Source of the DNA: Candidatus Levilactobacillus faecigallinarum | GTDB taxonomy: Bacteria > Bacillota > Bacilli > Lactobacillales > Lactobacillaceae | Direction of reading: 5' to 3' | Assembly (NCBI GenBank): GCA_019113985.1 | Contig: DXGJ01000062.1 | Location: forward strand, 1-64,000 | Length of the DNA: 64,000 nucleotides | Shown: piece after piece, positions 9,101 through 17,193 of the stretch | How positions within the stretch are numbered: the stretch's first letter is position 1 | Layout: each line of letters starts with the position of its first letter | Position numbers and translations under genes: made by a program | Notes under the pieces: model-generated | The model's database searches: none | What the model was told of the DNA's origin: nothing | Seen by the model: the letters and a program-made list of their open reading frames with translations, nothing else

Positions 9101-10334
9101 GGAACAGTGGAGCTGGGTCTTCTACGACTGGGCCAACTCCGGGTACGGCATCATCGTCACCACGGCCGTGTTGCCAATCTACTTTAAGGCCATCGCCCAG
9201 GGCAACGGGGTCTCGGCGGCTAACGCGACGGCCTTCTGGGGTTACGCCAATAGTGCGGGGACCTTACTGGTCGCGTTATTAGCGCCATTTCTAGGGGCCC
9301 TGGCTGACTATCAGGGGTTCAAAAAGCGCCTGCTGGTCGGGTTCACCACGCTGGGCATGCTGATGACGCTGGGGCTGGCGATCCTACCGAGTTCGCAGTG
9401 GCAGTGGTTGCTGGTAATCTACGTCCTGTCGGTCCTGGGCTACTCCGGTGGGAACCTATTTTATGACAGCTTCCTGACCGACATTAGTGGGGATGACCAG
9501 ATGGACCGTCTGTCCAGTGTCGGGTACGGTTTCGGCTACCTGGGTGGGGTCTTGGCCTTCATCCTTTTCATGGTGCTACAGTTCACCCATGGGTTTGGCC
9601 ACCTATCCAGCCTGGCCGTGGCTCGGTGGGGCTTTGTCCTGGCGGCCGTCTGGTGGGTCATCTTCTTCATTCCGCTGGTCCGCAACGTCCAGCAACGGCA
9701 TAGCTTGAGCGTCACCCAGACCCCCCTCCGGCAGAGTTGGTCGCGGGTCTGGCAAACGTTACGACACTTACGGCAACATAAATACTTAGCTTGGTTCCTG
9801 CTAGCCTACTTCTGTTACATCGACGGGGTCGACACCATCTTCACCATGGCGACCTCGATTGGGCTGGATATCGGAATTGACAGTACCACGCTGATTCTGG
9901 TCCTTTTGGTGGTCCAGCTGGTGGCCTTTCCGTTCTCCATCCTCTACGGGTGGTTGGCGGCCAAGACCAGCACCCGGACGGGGATTTTGATTGCCATCAT
10001 GGTGTACCTGTTGATTTGTTTAGATGCCTTACGCCTCCAGACGGTTACCGACTTCTGGGTCCTAGCGGTGCTGGTCGGGACTAGCCAGGGCGGCATCCAG
10101 GCGCTTTCCCGGTCGTACTTCGGCCGCTTAGTACCCAAGGACCGGTCTAGTGAGTTCTTTGGGTTTTACAACATTCTGGGGAAGTTTTCCGCCGTTCTGG
10201 GGCCCATCCTGGTCGGCGTGGTCACCCAGATGACCGGTCAGTCCCGAATCGGGGCGGCCTCGTTGTCGATTTTGTTTGTCCTCGGGTTGATTGCTTTTGT
10301 AACGCTTCCACGAGACGCCGCGGACAAATCCTAG
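9087..10334 (+). CDS. MFS transporter, UMF1/Atg22-like family
   Basis: The 415-aa, strongly hydrophobic protein has about 12 membrane segments. The N-terminal WVFYDWANSGYGIIVTTAVLPIYF is diagnostic of the UMF1/Atg22-like subgroup of the major facilitator superfamily; FGFYNILGKFSAVLGPI and SQGGIQALSRSYFGRLVP are further family motifs. Members of this group export amino acids or other small products; the substrate here is unknown. The start at 9087 has AAGGGGG 8 nt upstream, and the gene overlaps the phosphodiesterase gene by 14 bp, which implies translational coupling. Confidence 0.9.
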   Translation: MKFNKEQWSWVFYDWANSGYGIIVTTAVLPIYFKAIAQGNGVSAANATAFWGYANSAGTLLVALLAPFLGALADYQGFKKRLLVGFTTLGMLMTLGLAILPSSQWQWLLVIYVLSVLGYSGGNLFYDSFLTDISGDDQMDRLSSVGYGFGYLGGVLAFILFMVLQFTHGFGHLSSLAVARWGFVLAAVWWVIFFIPLVRNVQQRHSLSVTQTPLRQSWSRVWQTLRHLRQHKYLAWFLLAYFCYIDGVDTIFTMATSIGLDIGIDSTTLILVLLVVQLVAFPFSILYGWLAAKTSTRTGILIAIMVYLLICLDALRLQTVTDFWVLAVLVGTSQGGIQALSRSYFGRLVPKDRSSEFFGFYNILGKFSAVLGPILVGVVTQMTGQSRIGAASLSILFVLGLIAFVTLPRDAADKS

Positions 10335-10808
10335 TGGTTCCGGCGGTTTTATGGTATTCTAGTGGTTACAACGAAAGACAAAAAGTAGGTGTAAATACAT
10401 CAACTACTGCGTGATAGAGAACACAGTTTGTAACACACATACTTTTCAGTATCGTCGTGCGAGCGTGCTGTGAGCACTCCGACCAAAGTGGTTACATCAT
10501 CGGGTAGTTGATTGATACCCGTTTAACCATCAAGTTTTACTCGATAGTTGTTCATTCTAGGTGTTAAGGTGGTTGGAACTAGGCGTATTAACGAGTGTCT
10601 TAGATTACTGATAATTTTTATCAGTAATTTAGCGGTTTTCTCGATAATTTAACTGCTAAAAGCGGATTTTAAACTGCGCTAGTTTCTTAAGTTTGTAATC
10701 GGATATAGATTTGTTGATACCTTCAAGAAGTGTTGATTTACTTTCTTGAAGGTATCATATCACGTTTTAGAACGTGTGTTCGGAATGATGTCTTACAAAA
10801 TTATTTAT
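10335..10808 (+). ncRNA. Long structured non-coding stretch upstream of degV (unidentified)
   Basis: No plausible gene is present in about 500 bp, but there are several strong hairpins. These are AGTAG...CTACT (about 10385-10410), a perfect 10-bp stem at 10605-10614/10618-10627 (TTACTGATAA), an imperfect stem TTTAGCGGTT/AACTGCTAAA just after it, and a perfect 15-bp stem at 10715-10729/10743-10757 (TGATACCTTCAAGAA). A TATTCT box (10353-10358) could be a -10. The stretch could be a structured RNA, a long mRNA leader, or the remains of a small IS200/IS605-type element. It does not match tmRNA, RNase P or SRP RNA as I know them. Confidence 0.4.
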
Positions 10809-10871
10809 TGAGGAGGTGAAGCGGGCTATCCCTCCAGCGACTAAAGTCACTGGTATCTCGCCCGTTTTATT
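10809..10871 (+). promoter_or_regulatory. Folded degV translation leader with a distant Shine-Dalgarno sequence
   Basis: The only good ribosome binding site, AGGAGGTGA (10811-10819), is over 50 nt from the ATG at 10872. Between them CGGGC (10822-10826) pairs with GCCCG (10860-10864), extendable with A-U and G-U pairs, and an inner hairpin CCAG-GACT / AGTC-CTGG lies at 10834-10853. Folding brings the Shine-Dalgarno next to the start. CCTCC (10831-10835) can instead pair with GGAGG and hide it. The same shape also resembles the right end of IS200/IS605 elements. Confidence 0.5.
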
Positions 10872-11738
10872 ATGAAGATTGCTGTGGTCACCGATAGTAC
10901 CAGCTATTTGTCCGCAGAAGAGGTGGAACGATACCATATTCACGTCGTTCCCATTCCGGTGATCATTGATGGCCGCTCTTATGACGAAGGTGTTGATATT
11001 ACCACGGGTGAATTTTACGACTGGCTACGAAACTCGAAGTCGTTTCCCAGTACCTCGCAGCCGCCGTTGGGTGAGATGATCAATCTCTACAACCAATTGG
11101 CCGAAGAAGGCTATGATACGGTCATTAGTATCCACCTGGCTAGCACCATTTCTGGATTTGTTAACCAGCTAAAAAACATTGCCCCCACGCTTGAAAATAT
11201 TCGGGTCATCCCGTACGATTCGCAGATTACCGTGAAATTGATGGGGTACATGGCCATTGAGGCGTCCCAAATGGCCGCCAAGGGTGCCACCCCCGAGGAG
11301 ATTATCGCGCACTTAGACGAGCTTCGGGACACCATTGGCGAGTACTTCGTGGTCGATGACCTGCAGAACCTGGTCCGCGGCGGGCGCTTATCCAACGCCT
11401 CGGCGTTTATCGGGAGTGTTTTACGAATCAAGCCATTATTGACCTTCGACGATAACACTCACGAAATTGTGGCGTTCGAGAAGGTTCGCTCCCGCAAGAA
11501 GGCGTTGGCCCGGGTCGAAGACCTGTTCGTCGAGGCCCAAGCAAAGGTCGACTACCCCCTAAAGGCGTTGGTCTTAGATGCCAACGACCCCGAGGGTGGG
11601 CAGGCCTGGGCCGAGAAAATCTCGCAGAAGTATCCGGAGATTCCGGTCGAACGGTCGTACTTCGGGCCGGTCATCGGCGCGCACCTGGGCGAAAAGGCCT
11701 TAGCACTGGCCTGGTTACGCGACTATAGTCGGGCTTAA
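10872..11738 (+). CDS. DegV family fatty-acid-binding protein (FakB-like)
   Basis: The 288-aa protein has the DegV fold signature at its N-terminus (MKIAVVTDSTSYLSAEEV), the fatty-acid-contacting SFPSTSQPPLGE-like loop (residues 55-67: NSKSFPSTSQPPLGE) and GGRLSNASAFIGSVLRIKPLL (about 170-190). Proteins of this family present a bound fatty acid to the kinase FakA so exogenous fatty acids can enter phospholipid synthesis. No fakA gene is nearby. The start matches the family N-terminus although no Shine-Dalgarno lies directly upstream. A terminator follows. Confidence 0.93.
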   Translation: MKIAVVTDSTSYLSAEEVERYHIHVVPIPVIIDGRSYDEGVDITTGEFYDWLRNSKSFPSTSQPPLGEMINLYNQLAEEGYDTVISIHLASTISGFVNQLKNIAPTLENIRVIPYDSQITVKLMGYMAIEASQMAAKGATPEEIIAHLDELRDTIGEYFVVDDLQNLVRGGRLSNASAFIGSVLRIKPLLTFDDNTHEIVAFEKVRSRKKALARVEDLFVEAQAKVDYPLKALVLDANDPEGGQAWAEKISQKYPEIPVERSYFGPVIGAHLGEKALALAWLRDYSRA

Positions 11739-11777
11739 GGCAATTTTCGACAAATTCATTTGAAAAATTGATTTCAC

Positions 11778-11814
11778 AAAGGCCGCTCGCCAAATTTTTG
11801 GTGGAGCGGCCTTT
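11778..11814 (+). terminator. Terminator after the degV gene
   Basis: Inverted repeat AAAGGCCGCTC / GAGCGGCCTTT with an inner CCAAA/TTTGG extension; the T-run is short. Confidence 0.75.
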
Positions 11815-11931
11815 ATGCGTGCTAGACTGGGATTTCGGTGAGTTGGTGAGACACCTTTGTGAAAAATAAGAGGCCTAGGACCTGCACAAAGTTGACGAGT
11901 GTGGTACGCTTGTTCCTGTAATTAAATTTAC

Positions 11932-12042
11932 GGAGTAGGCAATAAGGCGTCAAGTGCTGGTGGAACGCAATGTGAACACCGGACGAAGGGCAAGTGGCCC
12001 GCGATCTTATTGCCGCATTGGCCGCAGCAATGTGGCAACTCC
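11932..12042 (+). promoter_or_regulatory. Tetrahydrofolate (THF) riboswitch upstream of folT
   Basis: The stretch begins with GGAGTAGG, contains the conserved-looking GCGTCAAGTG and CCGGACGAAGGGC segments, and closes with a GCCGC-containing 3' part and ACTCC; GGAGT (11932-11936) pairs with ACTCC (12038-12042) as P1. This arrangement and its place ahead of a folate transporter fit the THF-I riboswitch, which is known to lower expression of folate uptake and synthesis genes when THF is bound. The folT Shine-Dalgarno AGGAG (12046-12050) lies 4-8 nt after P1 and can pair with CTCC, so control is probably at translation start. Confidence 0.82.
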
Positions 12043-12058
12043 CTTAGGAGATGTCGAA

Positions 12059-12595
12059 ATGAAGACGATGGCAAGAACCCAGCTCCCGAAGCTGGACACG
12101 TTGAGTATGGTAACGATGGGGTTATTGATGGCGATGCAACTGGTCTTGAGCCGGTTCACGATTGGTAACCAGTTCCTTCGGTTGAGCTTCACCTTCCTGG
12201 TGGTCGCGTTGATTGCCAAGTGGTTTGGTCCCTGGTGGGGGATGATGACGGCGGCCCTGGTCGACGTGGTCGGGACGCTGTTGACGGGGAACCCGTACTT
12301 TGTTGGGTTTACGATTTCCGCCATTTTGGGCTCACTGATTTACGCATTGTTCCTGTACCATCACGAGGTGACTTGGACGCGTTTGATTATCGCCCAGTTG
12401 CTGATTGCGTTGGTGGTGAACACGCTACTGAACACCTGGTGGTTGAACATCATGTACCAGACGCCTTTCTGGGGACTGCTGCCGATGCGGGCCTTGAAAC
12501 AGGTCATCGTGTCGCCCATTCAGGTGGTGTTGCTGTACCTGTTATTGAAGAGCCACGTGATTCAGACCATTCAGCACCGGTTAAAAACGAAATAA
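12059..12595 (+). CDS. folT: FolT, folate-specific S component of an ECF transporter
   Basis: The 178-aa protein is almost entirely membrane segments (about five or six) with the S-component N-terminus LDTLSMVTMGLLMAMQLVLSRF and the family motif GNQFLRLSFTFL followed by GPWWGMMTAALVDVVG. FolT binds folate outside the cell and works with the shared ECF energy module encoded elsewhere. ATG 12059 has AGGAG 8 nt upstream; the upstream open frame lies in the riboswitch and is not coding. The preceding THF riboswitch supports the substrate assignment. Confidence 0.9.
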   Translation: MKTMARTQLPKLDTLSMVTMGLLMAMQLVLSRFTIGNQFLRLSFTFLVVALIAKWFGPWWGMMTAALVDVVGTLLTGNPYFVGFTISAILGSLIYALFLYHHEVTWTRLIIAQLLIALVVNTLLNTWWLNIMYQTPFWGLLPMRALKQVIVSPIQVVLLYLLLKSHVIQTIQHRLKTK

Positions 12596-12608
12596 TGACG
12601 AGTCAGGA

Positions 12609-12638
12609 GGTTGTCCGCTTAGGTGGGCGGCCTTTTTA
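12609..12638 (+). terminator. Probable terminator after folT
   Basis: A G/C-rich hairpin (TTGTCCGC / GTGGGCGGCC, with G-U pairs) followed by TTTTT, 14 bp after the stop. The rest of the 278-bp gap up to 12873 shows nothing I can name. Confidence 0.55.
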
Positions 12639-12873
12639 GTTTGCCGTCATTATAAATATAATTATTACTTTAACTAAAATAATTATAACCAGACCACCAC
12701 TACCATTTCACAAACTACCCGGCAACATAGACTATCCCGTCCCTAAGGTCGGGGCCCTAATCGTTAAGTTTCGGTAGTAAGTCGGCCACCGACTTGTCTT
12801 TTGCACCATTCTTCGCTATAACTACCATAGAGCATTTATTATGAGCTTTATTTATTTCAGGGGGATTTGCGCA

Positions 12874-13311
12874 TTGACTAACCGTATAAAAGAACTCTAT
12901 TACCGCTACAAGGACGTCCTAGCGTACCTCATCTTCGGGGGATTGACCACGCTGGTTAACTTAGTGGTTTTTTACCTGACCGCGACGTTGGGCGGCTGGA
13001 ACTACCAGGTCGCCAACGTTTTAGCCTGGTTTCTGTCCGTCCTCTTTGCCTACCTGACCAACCGGGTGTGGGTCTTCCATTCCCACTTCACGACCTTCCG
13101 CGCCTTAACCCATGAGGCAGTCAACTTCTTCACCGTTCGGGCTGCCACGCTGGTGATGGACATGGCCATCATGTGGATTGGGGTCTCGTTGCTTCAGCAA
13201 AATGAGATGCTGACCAAGCTGGTCGATCAAGTCGTGGTGGTCCTGGCCAACTATTTCTTCAGCAAGTGGTTCGTCTTCCGCAAGGCCAAGAACGCTGCTA
13301 AAAATGAGTAA
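12874..13311 (+). CDS. GtrA family membrane protein
   Basis: The product has four membrane segments and the GtrA layout: YLIFGGLTTLVNLVVFYL near the N-terminus, ANVLAWFLSVLFAYLTNRVWVF in the middle and a basic tail YFFSKWFVFRKAKN. GtrA proteins are thought to flip or assist bactoprenol-linked sugars for cell-wall polysaccharide decoration. I chose TTG 12874 (AGGGGG 9 nt upstream; 145 aa) over ATG 12841, which has no ribosome binding site. A GtrB-like glycosyltransferase lies 6 kb away at 19168-20106 and could be its functional partner. Confidence 0.85.
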   Translation: MTNRIKELYYRYKDVLAYLIFGGLTTLVNLVVFYLTATLGGWNYQVANVLAWFLSVLFAYLTNRVWVFHSHFTTFRALTHEAVNFFTVRAATLVMDMAIMWIGVSLLQQNEMLTKLVDQVVVVLANYFFSKWFVFRKAKNAAKNE

Positions 13312-13315
13312 ACAC

Positions 13316-13363
13316 AAAAATCGTCCCGGTCATTTCTCACAGGAGATGACCGGGACGATTTTG
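13316..13363. terminator. Strong bidirectional terminator between gtrA-like and vanZ-like genes
   Basis: A 17-bp inverted repeat AAAATCGTCCCGGTCAT / ATGACCGGGACGATTTT between convergent genes. Confidence 0.9.
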
Positions 13364-13377
13364 TTCTCTTTTTTCTC

Positions 13378-13896
13378 TTAGCCGACCTGCGCCTGAAGCT
13401 TGCGCTGCCGAGCGTTTCGAACGTGCAGGTAAACGGCGACGAGGGCACCGCCGACCAGAATCCCCGCCGCGTTGGCCAGAACGTCATTGATGTCACTACT
13501 GCGATTGATCAACCAGTGGTGTGACAGGACGTACTGGGCGGTTTCAATTGAACTGCCGACCATGAGGCCGAAGACGCCGACACCCCACAGGGATAGTCGC
13601 GGCCAAAGCCATTTGACCAGCAGGCCTAGCGGCAGGGTCATCACGATATTTTCCATGAAGCCCAGGTTAAAGACGTCTAGCTGGGTCAGATTGACCCGAC
13701 CAATACCGACGGGCATGATGTAGACCGATGTTCCATCGAACGATAACGGGGTGAAGACGATGGTGCTCAAGCCGGTTAAGTAGGCTAAGGTTACCAAGGC
13801 TAACCACCGATGGCGCCGATTGGTCATGGTCATTAAGATGACCAGGCCACTCAGACTCGCAACAAGCAAGATTAACAATAAGGGTTCCCAACGCAT
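13378..13896 (-). CDS. VanZ family membrane protein
   Basis: The 172-aa protein has about five membrane segments and VanZ-like motifs: FTPLSF, NLGFMENIVMTLPLGLLV, GSSIETAQY and RSSDINDVLANAAGILVG, the last two being the most conserved part of the family. VanZ-like proteins are linked to cell-envelope functions; the prototype gives low teicoplanin resistance, but most homologues have no proven role. GGAGG lies 7 nt before the start. It stands alone, bounded by a terminator. Confidence 0.88.
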   Translation of the reverse strand: MRWEPLLLILLVASLSGLVILMTMTNRRHRWLALVTLAYLTGLSTIVFTPLSFDGTSVYIMPVGIGRVNLTQLDVFNLGFMENIVMTLPLGLLVKWLWPRLSLWGVGVFGLMVGSSIETAQYVLSHHWLINRSSDINDVLANAAGILVGGALVAVYLHVRNARQRKLQAQVG

Positions 13897-14069
13897 CCAA
13901 CCACCTCCGTTTATTTTTGTTAAATCAGCGGGTAACTTTTTAACATGGTGCTAGCTTACCGCAGAAGCTGGGCAAATGGGGGATTTAAACCCGAGCTTAA
14001 CCCTTTCTTTGGCGGCTTAGGAAAAACGCAAGGGTCCCGTCAAACAATCATCACATTTTAACTAGGTTA

Positions 14070-14103
14070 CAAAAAGCGCTCCGGCAATTGACCAGAGCGC
14101 TTA
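14070..14103 (-). terminator. Terminator after the AI-2E family gene
   Basis: Inverted repeat AAGCGCTC / GAGCGCTT with a T-run on the minus strand. The remaining sequence 13897-14070 shows no gene. Confidence 0.75.
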
Positions 14104-14106
14104 CGG

Positions 14107-15150
14107 TTAATCGGATGGGTGAACGGAAACCCGCGGACTGGTCCGCTTGAGATTTACGTCGAAGACCTTCAGGAAAAAGGCCACCAGTGGCACGCCCACA
14201 ATCAGGCCCCAGGTGCCAAAGACCTGCTCGCTGACAATCAAGGTGATGAAGGTCACGAAAATCGGCAGGTTGGTGGCGTTGGCCATTAACCGCGGATGCA
14301 GGAAGTACGATTCGAACATGTGAATCAAGATGACCAGGATAATCACCTCGACCAGCCGAATCCAGCCACCGGTGATGAAGGCCACGATGGTCAATGGAAT
14401 CATCGAGATCAGGACCCCGGCCACCGGAATTAGTCCCAGGAAGAAGATGGCGATGCCCAGAATTAGCAGGCTTGGCATGTGCAAAATCCAGAGGCCCAGG
14501 ACCATCAAAACCGTGTTGATCGAGCAAATCAGGAGTTGGGTCTCAATCACCGTCCCGAAGATTTGCACGAAGCTCAGAATCAATTGACCCATTGGCACGA
14601 ACAGTTTGGCAAAGCGGCTCAGGGTGAACGCGTGGGCGAAGTGCTGGAGTTGGCGCTTGGTCAGGTTAAAGATAAAGCTGAAGAAGAACGCCAGGACGAT
14701 GGTCTCGACACCGGAGCTCAGGCGTGAGAGTTTGCCCATTCCCGTGGTGAAGAGGGCCTTGCCGTTACTGATGACGGTCGCATTTTGTGAGAGCTCTTTA
14801 GTCAGTTTCTTGGCGTAGCCTTCCAGTTGCGGGTAGGTCTGAATCAACTTGCTGACGGCGTGCGGTAGGCTCTCCGCTTCGGTGACCAGCGGCGGAATAA
14901 TTTGCGAGAAGGCCGCCACCAGAATGCCTAAGAAAAGCAGGTAAATCAGGAGGGTTGCTAGGCCGTGATGGAGATGTAAGTGGCGTTCGGTCCCCATGAT
15001 GGCGGCATTTCCCAGGTAAATAAAGATGATGGTAAAGAGGGCCAGGGACAGAAACCCGCGGGCGAACCAGGCGATGATGATCAGAATCACCAGGGCCGAA
15101 TAATACGCGGTTAACGGGCTTTGCCACAGGCGTTTGAGACTTGTGAGCAT
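14107..15150 (-). CDS. AI-2E family transporter (YdiK/PerM-type permease)
   Basis: The product (347 aa from ATG 15150) has about seven or eight membrane segments, two near the N-terminus, a soluble loop (about residues 95-145) and a C-terminal membrane bundle with LIPVAGVLISMIPLTIVAF and HPRLMANATNLPIFVTFITLIVSEQVFGTWGLIVGVPL, the hallmark of the AI-2E/PerM family. Some members act as Na+/H+ antiporters or in quorum-signal export; the substrate here is unknown. GGAAGG lies 9 nt before ATG 15150, so that start is preferred to the ATG three codons upstream. Confidence 0.88.
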   Translation of the reverse strand: MLTSLKRLWQSPLTAYYSALVILIIIAWFARGFLSLALFTIIFIYLGNAAIMGTERHLHLHHGLATLLIYLLFLGILVAAFSQIIPPLVTEAESLPHAVSKLIQTYPQLEGYAKKLTKELSQNATVISNGKALFTTGMGKLSRLSSGVETIVLAFFFSFIFNLTKRQLQHFAHAFTLSRFAKLFVPMGQLILSFVQIFGTVIETQLLICSINTVLMVLGLWILHMPSLLILGIAIFFLGLIPVAGVLISMIPLTIVAFITGGWIRLVEVIILVILIHMFESYFLHPRLMANATNLPIFVTFITLIVSEQVFGTWGLIVGVPLVAFFLKVFDVNLKRTSPRVSVHPSD

Positions 15151-15242
15151 AGCAGACATCCTTCCAAAAGCTTGATAGGGTTAAGTCTACGCTTGCCGGT
15201 TCAGATTGTAAATTCAGGGTGGGGACTTGGTGCGCCCGACAG

Positions 15243-15282
15243 AAAAAACGCGTTCGACCCGGTTGCGGCCAAACGCGTTTTG
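15243..15282 (-). terminator. Terminator after the small membrane protein gene
   Basis: Inverted repeat AAAACGCGTT / AACGCGTTTT with flanking A/T runs, 22 bp past the stop at 15304. Confidence 0.75.
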
Positions 15283-15303
15283 AATCGTCTCATCAGAAGC
15301 TAC

Positions 15304-15510
15304 TTAACGTACGAAGAATTGGGCAATCGTCCCAACCACCGTTACCGTGGACGTGGTTAAGGCCATCCGCCAAAAGGCAGGAACACTAAGGGCATTGTGG
15401 CTGTCGCGGTAAACCGCGTAGCCGCCCTCCAGGAACATGATACCCAGGCCCGTGCTATAGACCATCACAGCCCGGAGCCAGACGTTTTGTAAGAAAAATT
15501 CGTGAACCAT
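15304..15510 (-). CDS. Small membrane protein of unknown function (68 aa)
   Basis: I do not recognise the family. The product has two hydrophobic stretches (about residues 8-32 and 46-66) separated by a short polar loop YRDSHNALS, so it is probably a two-span membrane protein. An excellent AAAGGAGG 8 nt before the ATG, GC-rich third positions and its own terminator support a real gene. It stands alone between the AI-2E family gene and the divergent ASCH gene. Confidence 0.72.
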   Translation of the reverse strand: MVHEFFLQNVWLRAVMVYSTGLGIMFLEGGYAVYRDSHNALSVPAFWRMALTTSTVTVVGTIAQFFVR

Positions 15511-15805
15511 CGCTAGATTCCTCCTTTGAAGTCACTTGTCACGTTTTTTATAGGATAATCGTTTTGCCCAGGGTTCGACAACCGCTTTTCGTTGAGCTTA
15601 AACCGAAATTTAGGTTTCTGTCACAATTACGCAATTACGGTTAAGAATCCTTTAAAAAATGATTGGATAAACCCGGTAATTGATTGACTCGAGGCAACTC
15701 TAGCTGTCTGGGCAACAAGTGGTTCAACGAAGAGCTCAGTTGCGGTGATTGCCAAACTAACGACTGTTTGCGGTAAACTAGTCTTAGAAGGATGAGGTGG
15801 CAGCT

Positions 15806-16147
15806 ATGCTAATTGTGACGATGGGACTAGCCCATGACCAATGGCGGTTGATGCAGGCGGGCAGCAAAACGGTAGAGATTCACCTGTATGATGCCAAACG
15901 GCAAAGCCTACAGGTGGGACAGAAGATCAATTTTCAGGATACACAAACGGGAGAACAGCTTCTGATGACCATTCACCAGTTGGTGGTATTTCCAGACTTT
16001 ACGGCGTTGTTTCGGCGTTACCGGGGAACGGCGGTGGGGAGCCAATCACAGGATTCGTTAGCCCAGATGGTCCGGGAGATGCACACGATTTATTCACCGG
16101 AGCAGGAACGCCAATTCGGTGTTGTGGCCATTATTCTTACTCGATAG
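15806..16147 (+). CDS. ASCH domain protein
   Basis: The 113-aa product shows the ASCH layout: LAHDQWRLMQAGSKTVEIHLYDAKRQSLQVGQKINFQD at the N-terminus, i.e. the G-x-K-T-x-E-x-R/H-like segment and the L-x-V-G-x-x-I-x-F strand. ASCH domains resemble PUA RNA-binding folds, and some are N4-acetylcytidine amidohydrolases. ATG 15806 follows GAGGTGG by 5 nt; a GTG at 15797 in the same frame is possible. It is followed directly by a terminator, so it is monocistronic. Confidence 0.82.
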   Translation: MLIVTMGLAHDQWRLMQAGSKTVEIHLYDAKRQSLQVGQKINFQDTQTGEQLLMTIHQLVVFPDFTALFRRYRGTAVGSQSQDSLAQMVREMHTIYSPEQERQFGVVAIILTR

Positions 16148-16149
16148 CG

Positions 16150-16181
16150 AAAAAACGGCTAGCCAAGTGCTAGTCGTTTTG
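16150..16181 (+). terminator. Terminator after the ASCH gene
   Basis: Inverted repeat AACGGCTAG / CTAGTCGTT followed by TTTTG. The rest of the gap (16182-16510) is A/T-rich and shows no supported gene. Confidence 0.8.
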
Positions 16182-16510
16182 TTATAAAATATTCAATAAT
16201 AAATATAAAAAAGCTTGTGAGCTAGTTAGTAGCTTTTGCCCATCAAGATATCGTAAAATCATCGTGTAAAAGGTTATGCCCCGTTGGCATTGTGGCTGAA
16301 TCTGGATGGTGTTTGGTTAGTGTGTTTGATTTCGTTACGTCTAATCCAGATAAAAGTGAGATAAATCAACGGTACAGCAACCGTTCATCATTCTTTTGCG
16401 GAAGTTATGATGAATTACACGCATCATCGGTTGTCTCAAAATAATTGAGAAAGTGGGATGGCGCAATCTCTCGGTCTGGACAATCACCAACGATCGCGCC
16501 AAACAGCAAG

Positions 16511-17116
16511 ATGGTTATCAAAGCGAAAGTATTTTTGGCATTAGCAACGCTAGGGATAGTGTTGCCGTTGACGGGGACGTTAGGGGTTCGTGCGGCGGAA
16601 ACGGCCACGCCAACTTCAGGTGCAAAAGTCAACGTTAAAGTTAAACCTGGAGAATTTACCTTTAAACAACAAGACAGTCAAGCAATGGTACCCTCATTCA
16701 GTTTTTCAGACGCTCAGGTTAGTAATGAAAACCAACAGCTAGAATTAAGTAATAAAGCAAATGAAAAGATTAGTGTAAATAACTACAGTGGAACGGGGGA
16801 AGCCTGGCAAGTCAATGCTAAGTTAAGTGCACTATCACTCACTAATGACAATAAGAAAGATGCAACTATTTCTGGGGCTTACATTAGCATGACCCCTAGC
16901 CAAACTTCTAACGTTGCATCCCCCAAAACCATTACTCCACAAGAGTTCACGGCTGGCGCTGAGTCCACGCCCTTACTTAAATTCGACAAAAATGAAGGCA
17001 TGGGTTCTATTGAATTTTCATTAACAAATGTCACCCTAAACCTTCCAAAAATCACATGGCAAGGAAGCTATACGGCAGACTTAACCTATACGTTGACGAA
17101 AACTCCAACAAATTAA
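16511..17116 (+). CDS. WxL domain surface protein
   Basis: The 201-aa product has a signal peptide (VFLALATLGIVLPLTGTLGVRA-A), then a WxL-type domain with W-Q-V in GEAWQVNAKLSAL and the terminal WQGSYTADLTYTL, the two conserved blocks of the family. WxL domains bind peptidoglycan non-covalently on Gram-positive cells. Codon use is A/T-rich compared with 1-16 kb. ATG 16511 has no good Shine-Dalgarno; an upstream in-frame TTG (16445) would add 22 residues that do not look like a signal peptide. It opens a WxL/DUF916/WxL cluster. Confidence 0.85.
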   Translation: MVIKAKVFLALATLGIVLPLTGTLGVRAAETATPTSGAKVNVKVKPGEFTFKQQDSQAMVPSFSFSDAQVSNENQQLELSNKANEKISVNNYSGTGEAWQVNAKLSALSLTNDNKKDATISGAYISMTPSQTSNVASPKTITPQEFTAGAESTPLLKFDKNEGMGSIEFSLTNVTLNLPKITWQGSYTADLTYTLTKTPTN

Positions 17117-17134
17117 GATAATTCATTTATTCCG

Positions 17135-17177
17135 AGAAAAGCGCCTTTGGCTAGATCACACCAAAGGCGCTTTTCTA
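17135..17177 (+). terminator. Terminator or attenuator between WxL and DUF916 genes
   Basis: A 16-bp perfect inverted repeat AGAAAAGCGCCTTTGG / CCAAAGGCGCTTTTCT. It ends only about 17 bp before the DUF916 start, so it may reduce read-through and set different levels for the two proteins. Confidence 0.8.
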
Positions 17178-17193
17178 TGAAAGGATTCCGATT

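Noticed and set aside
10335-10871. tmRNA, RNase P RNA or SRP RNA
   Set aside because: None of the conserved sequences of these RNAs could be found; tag-peptide codons and the 3' CCA-type end are absent.
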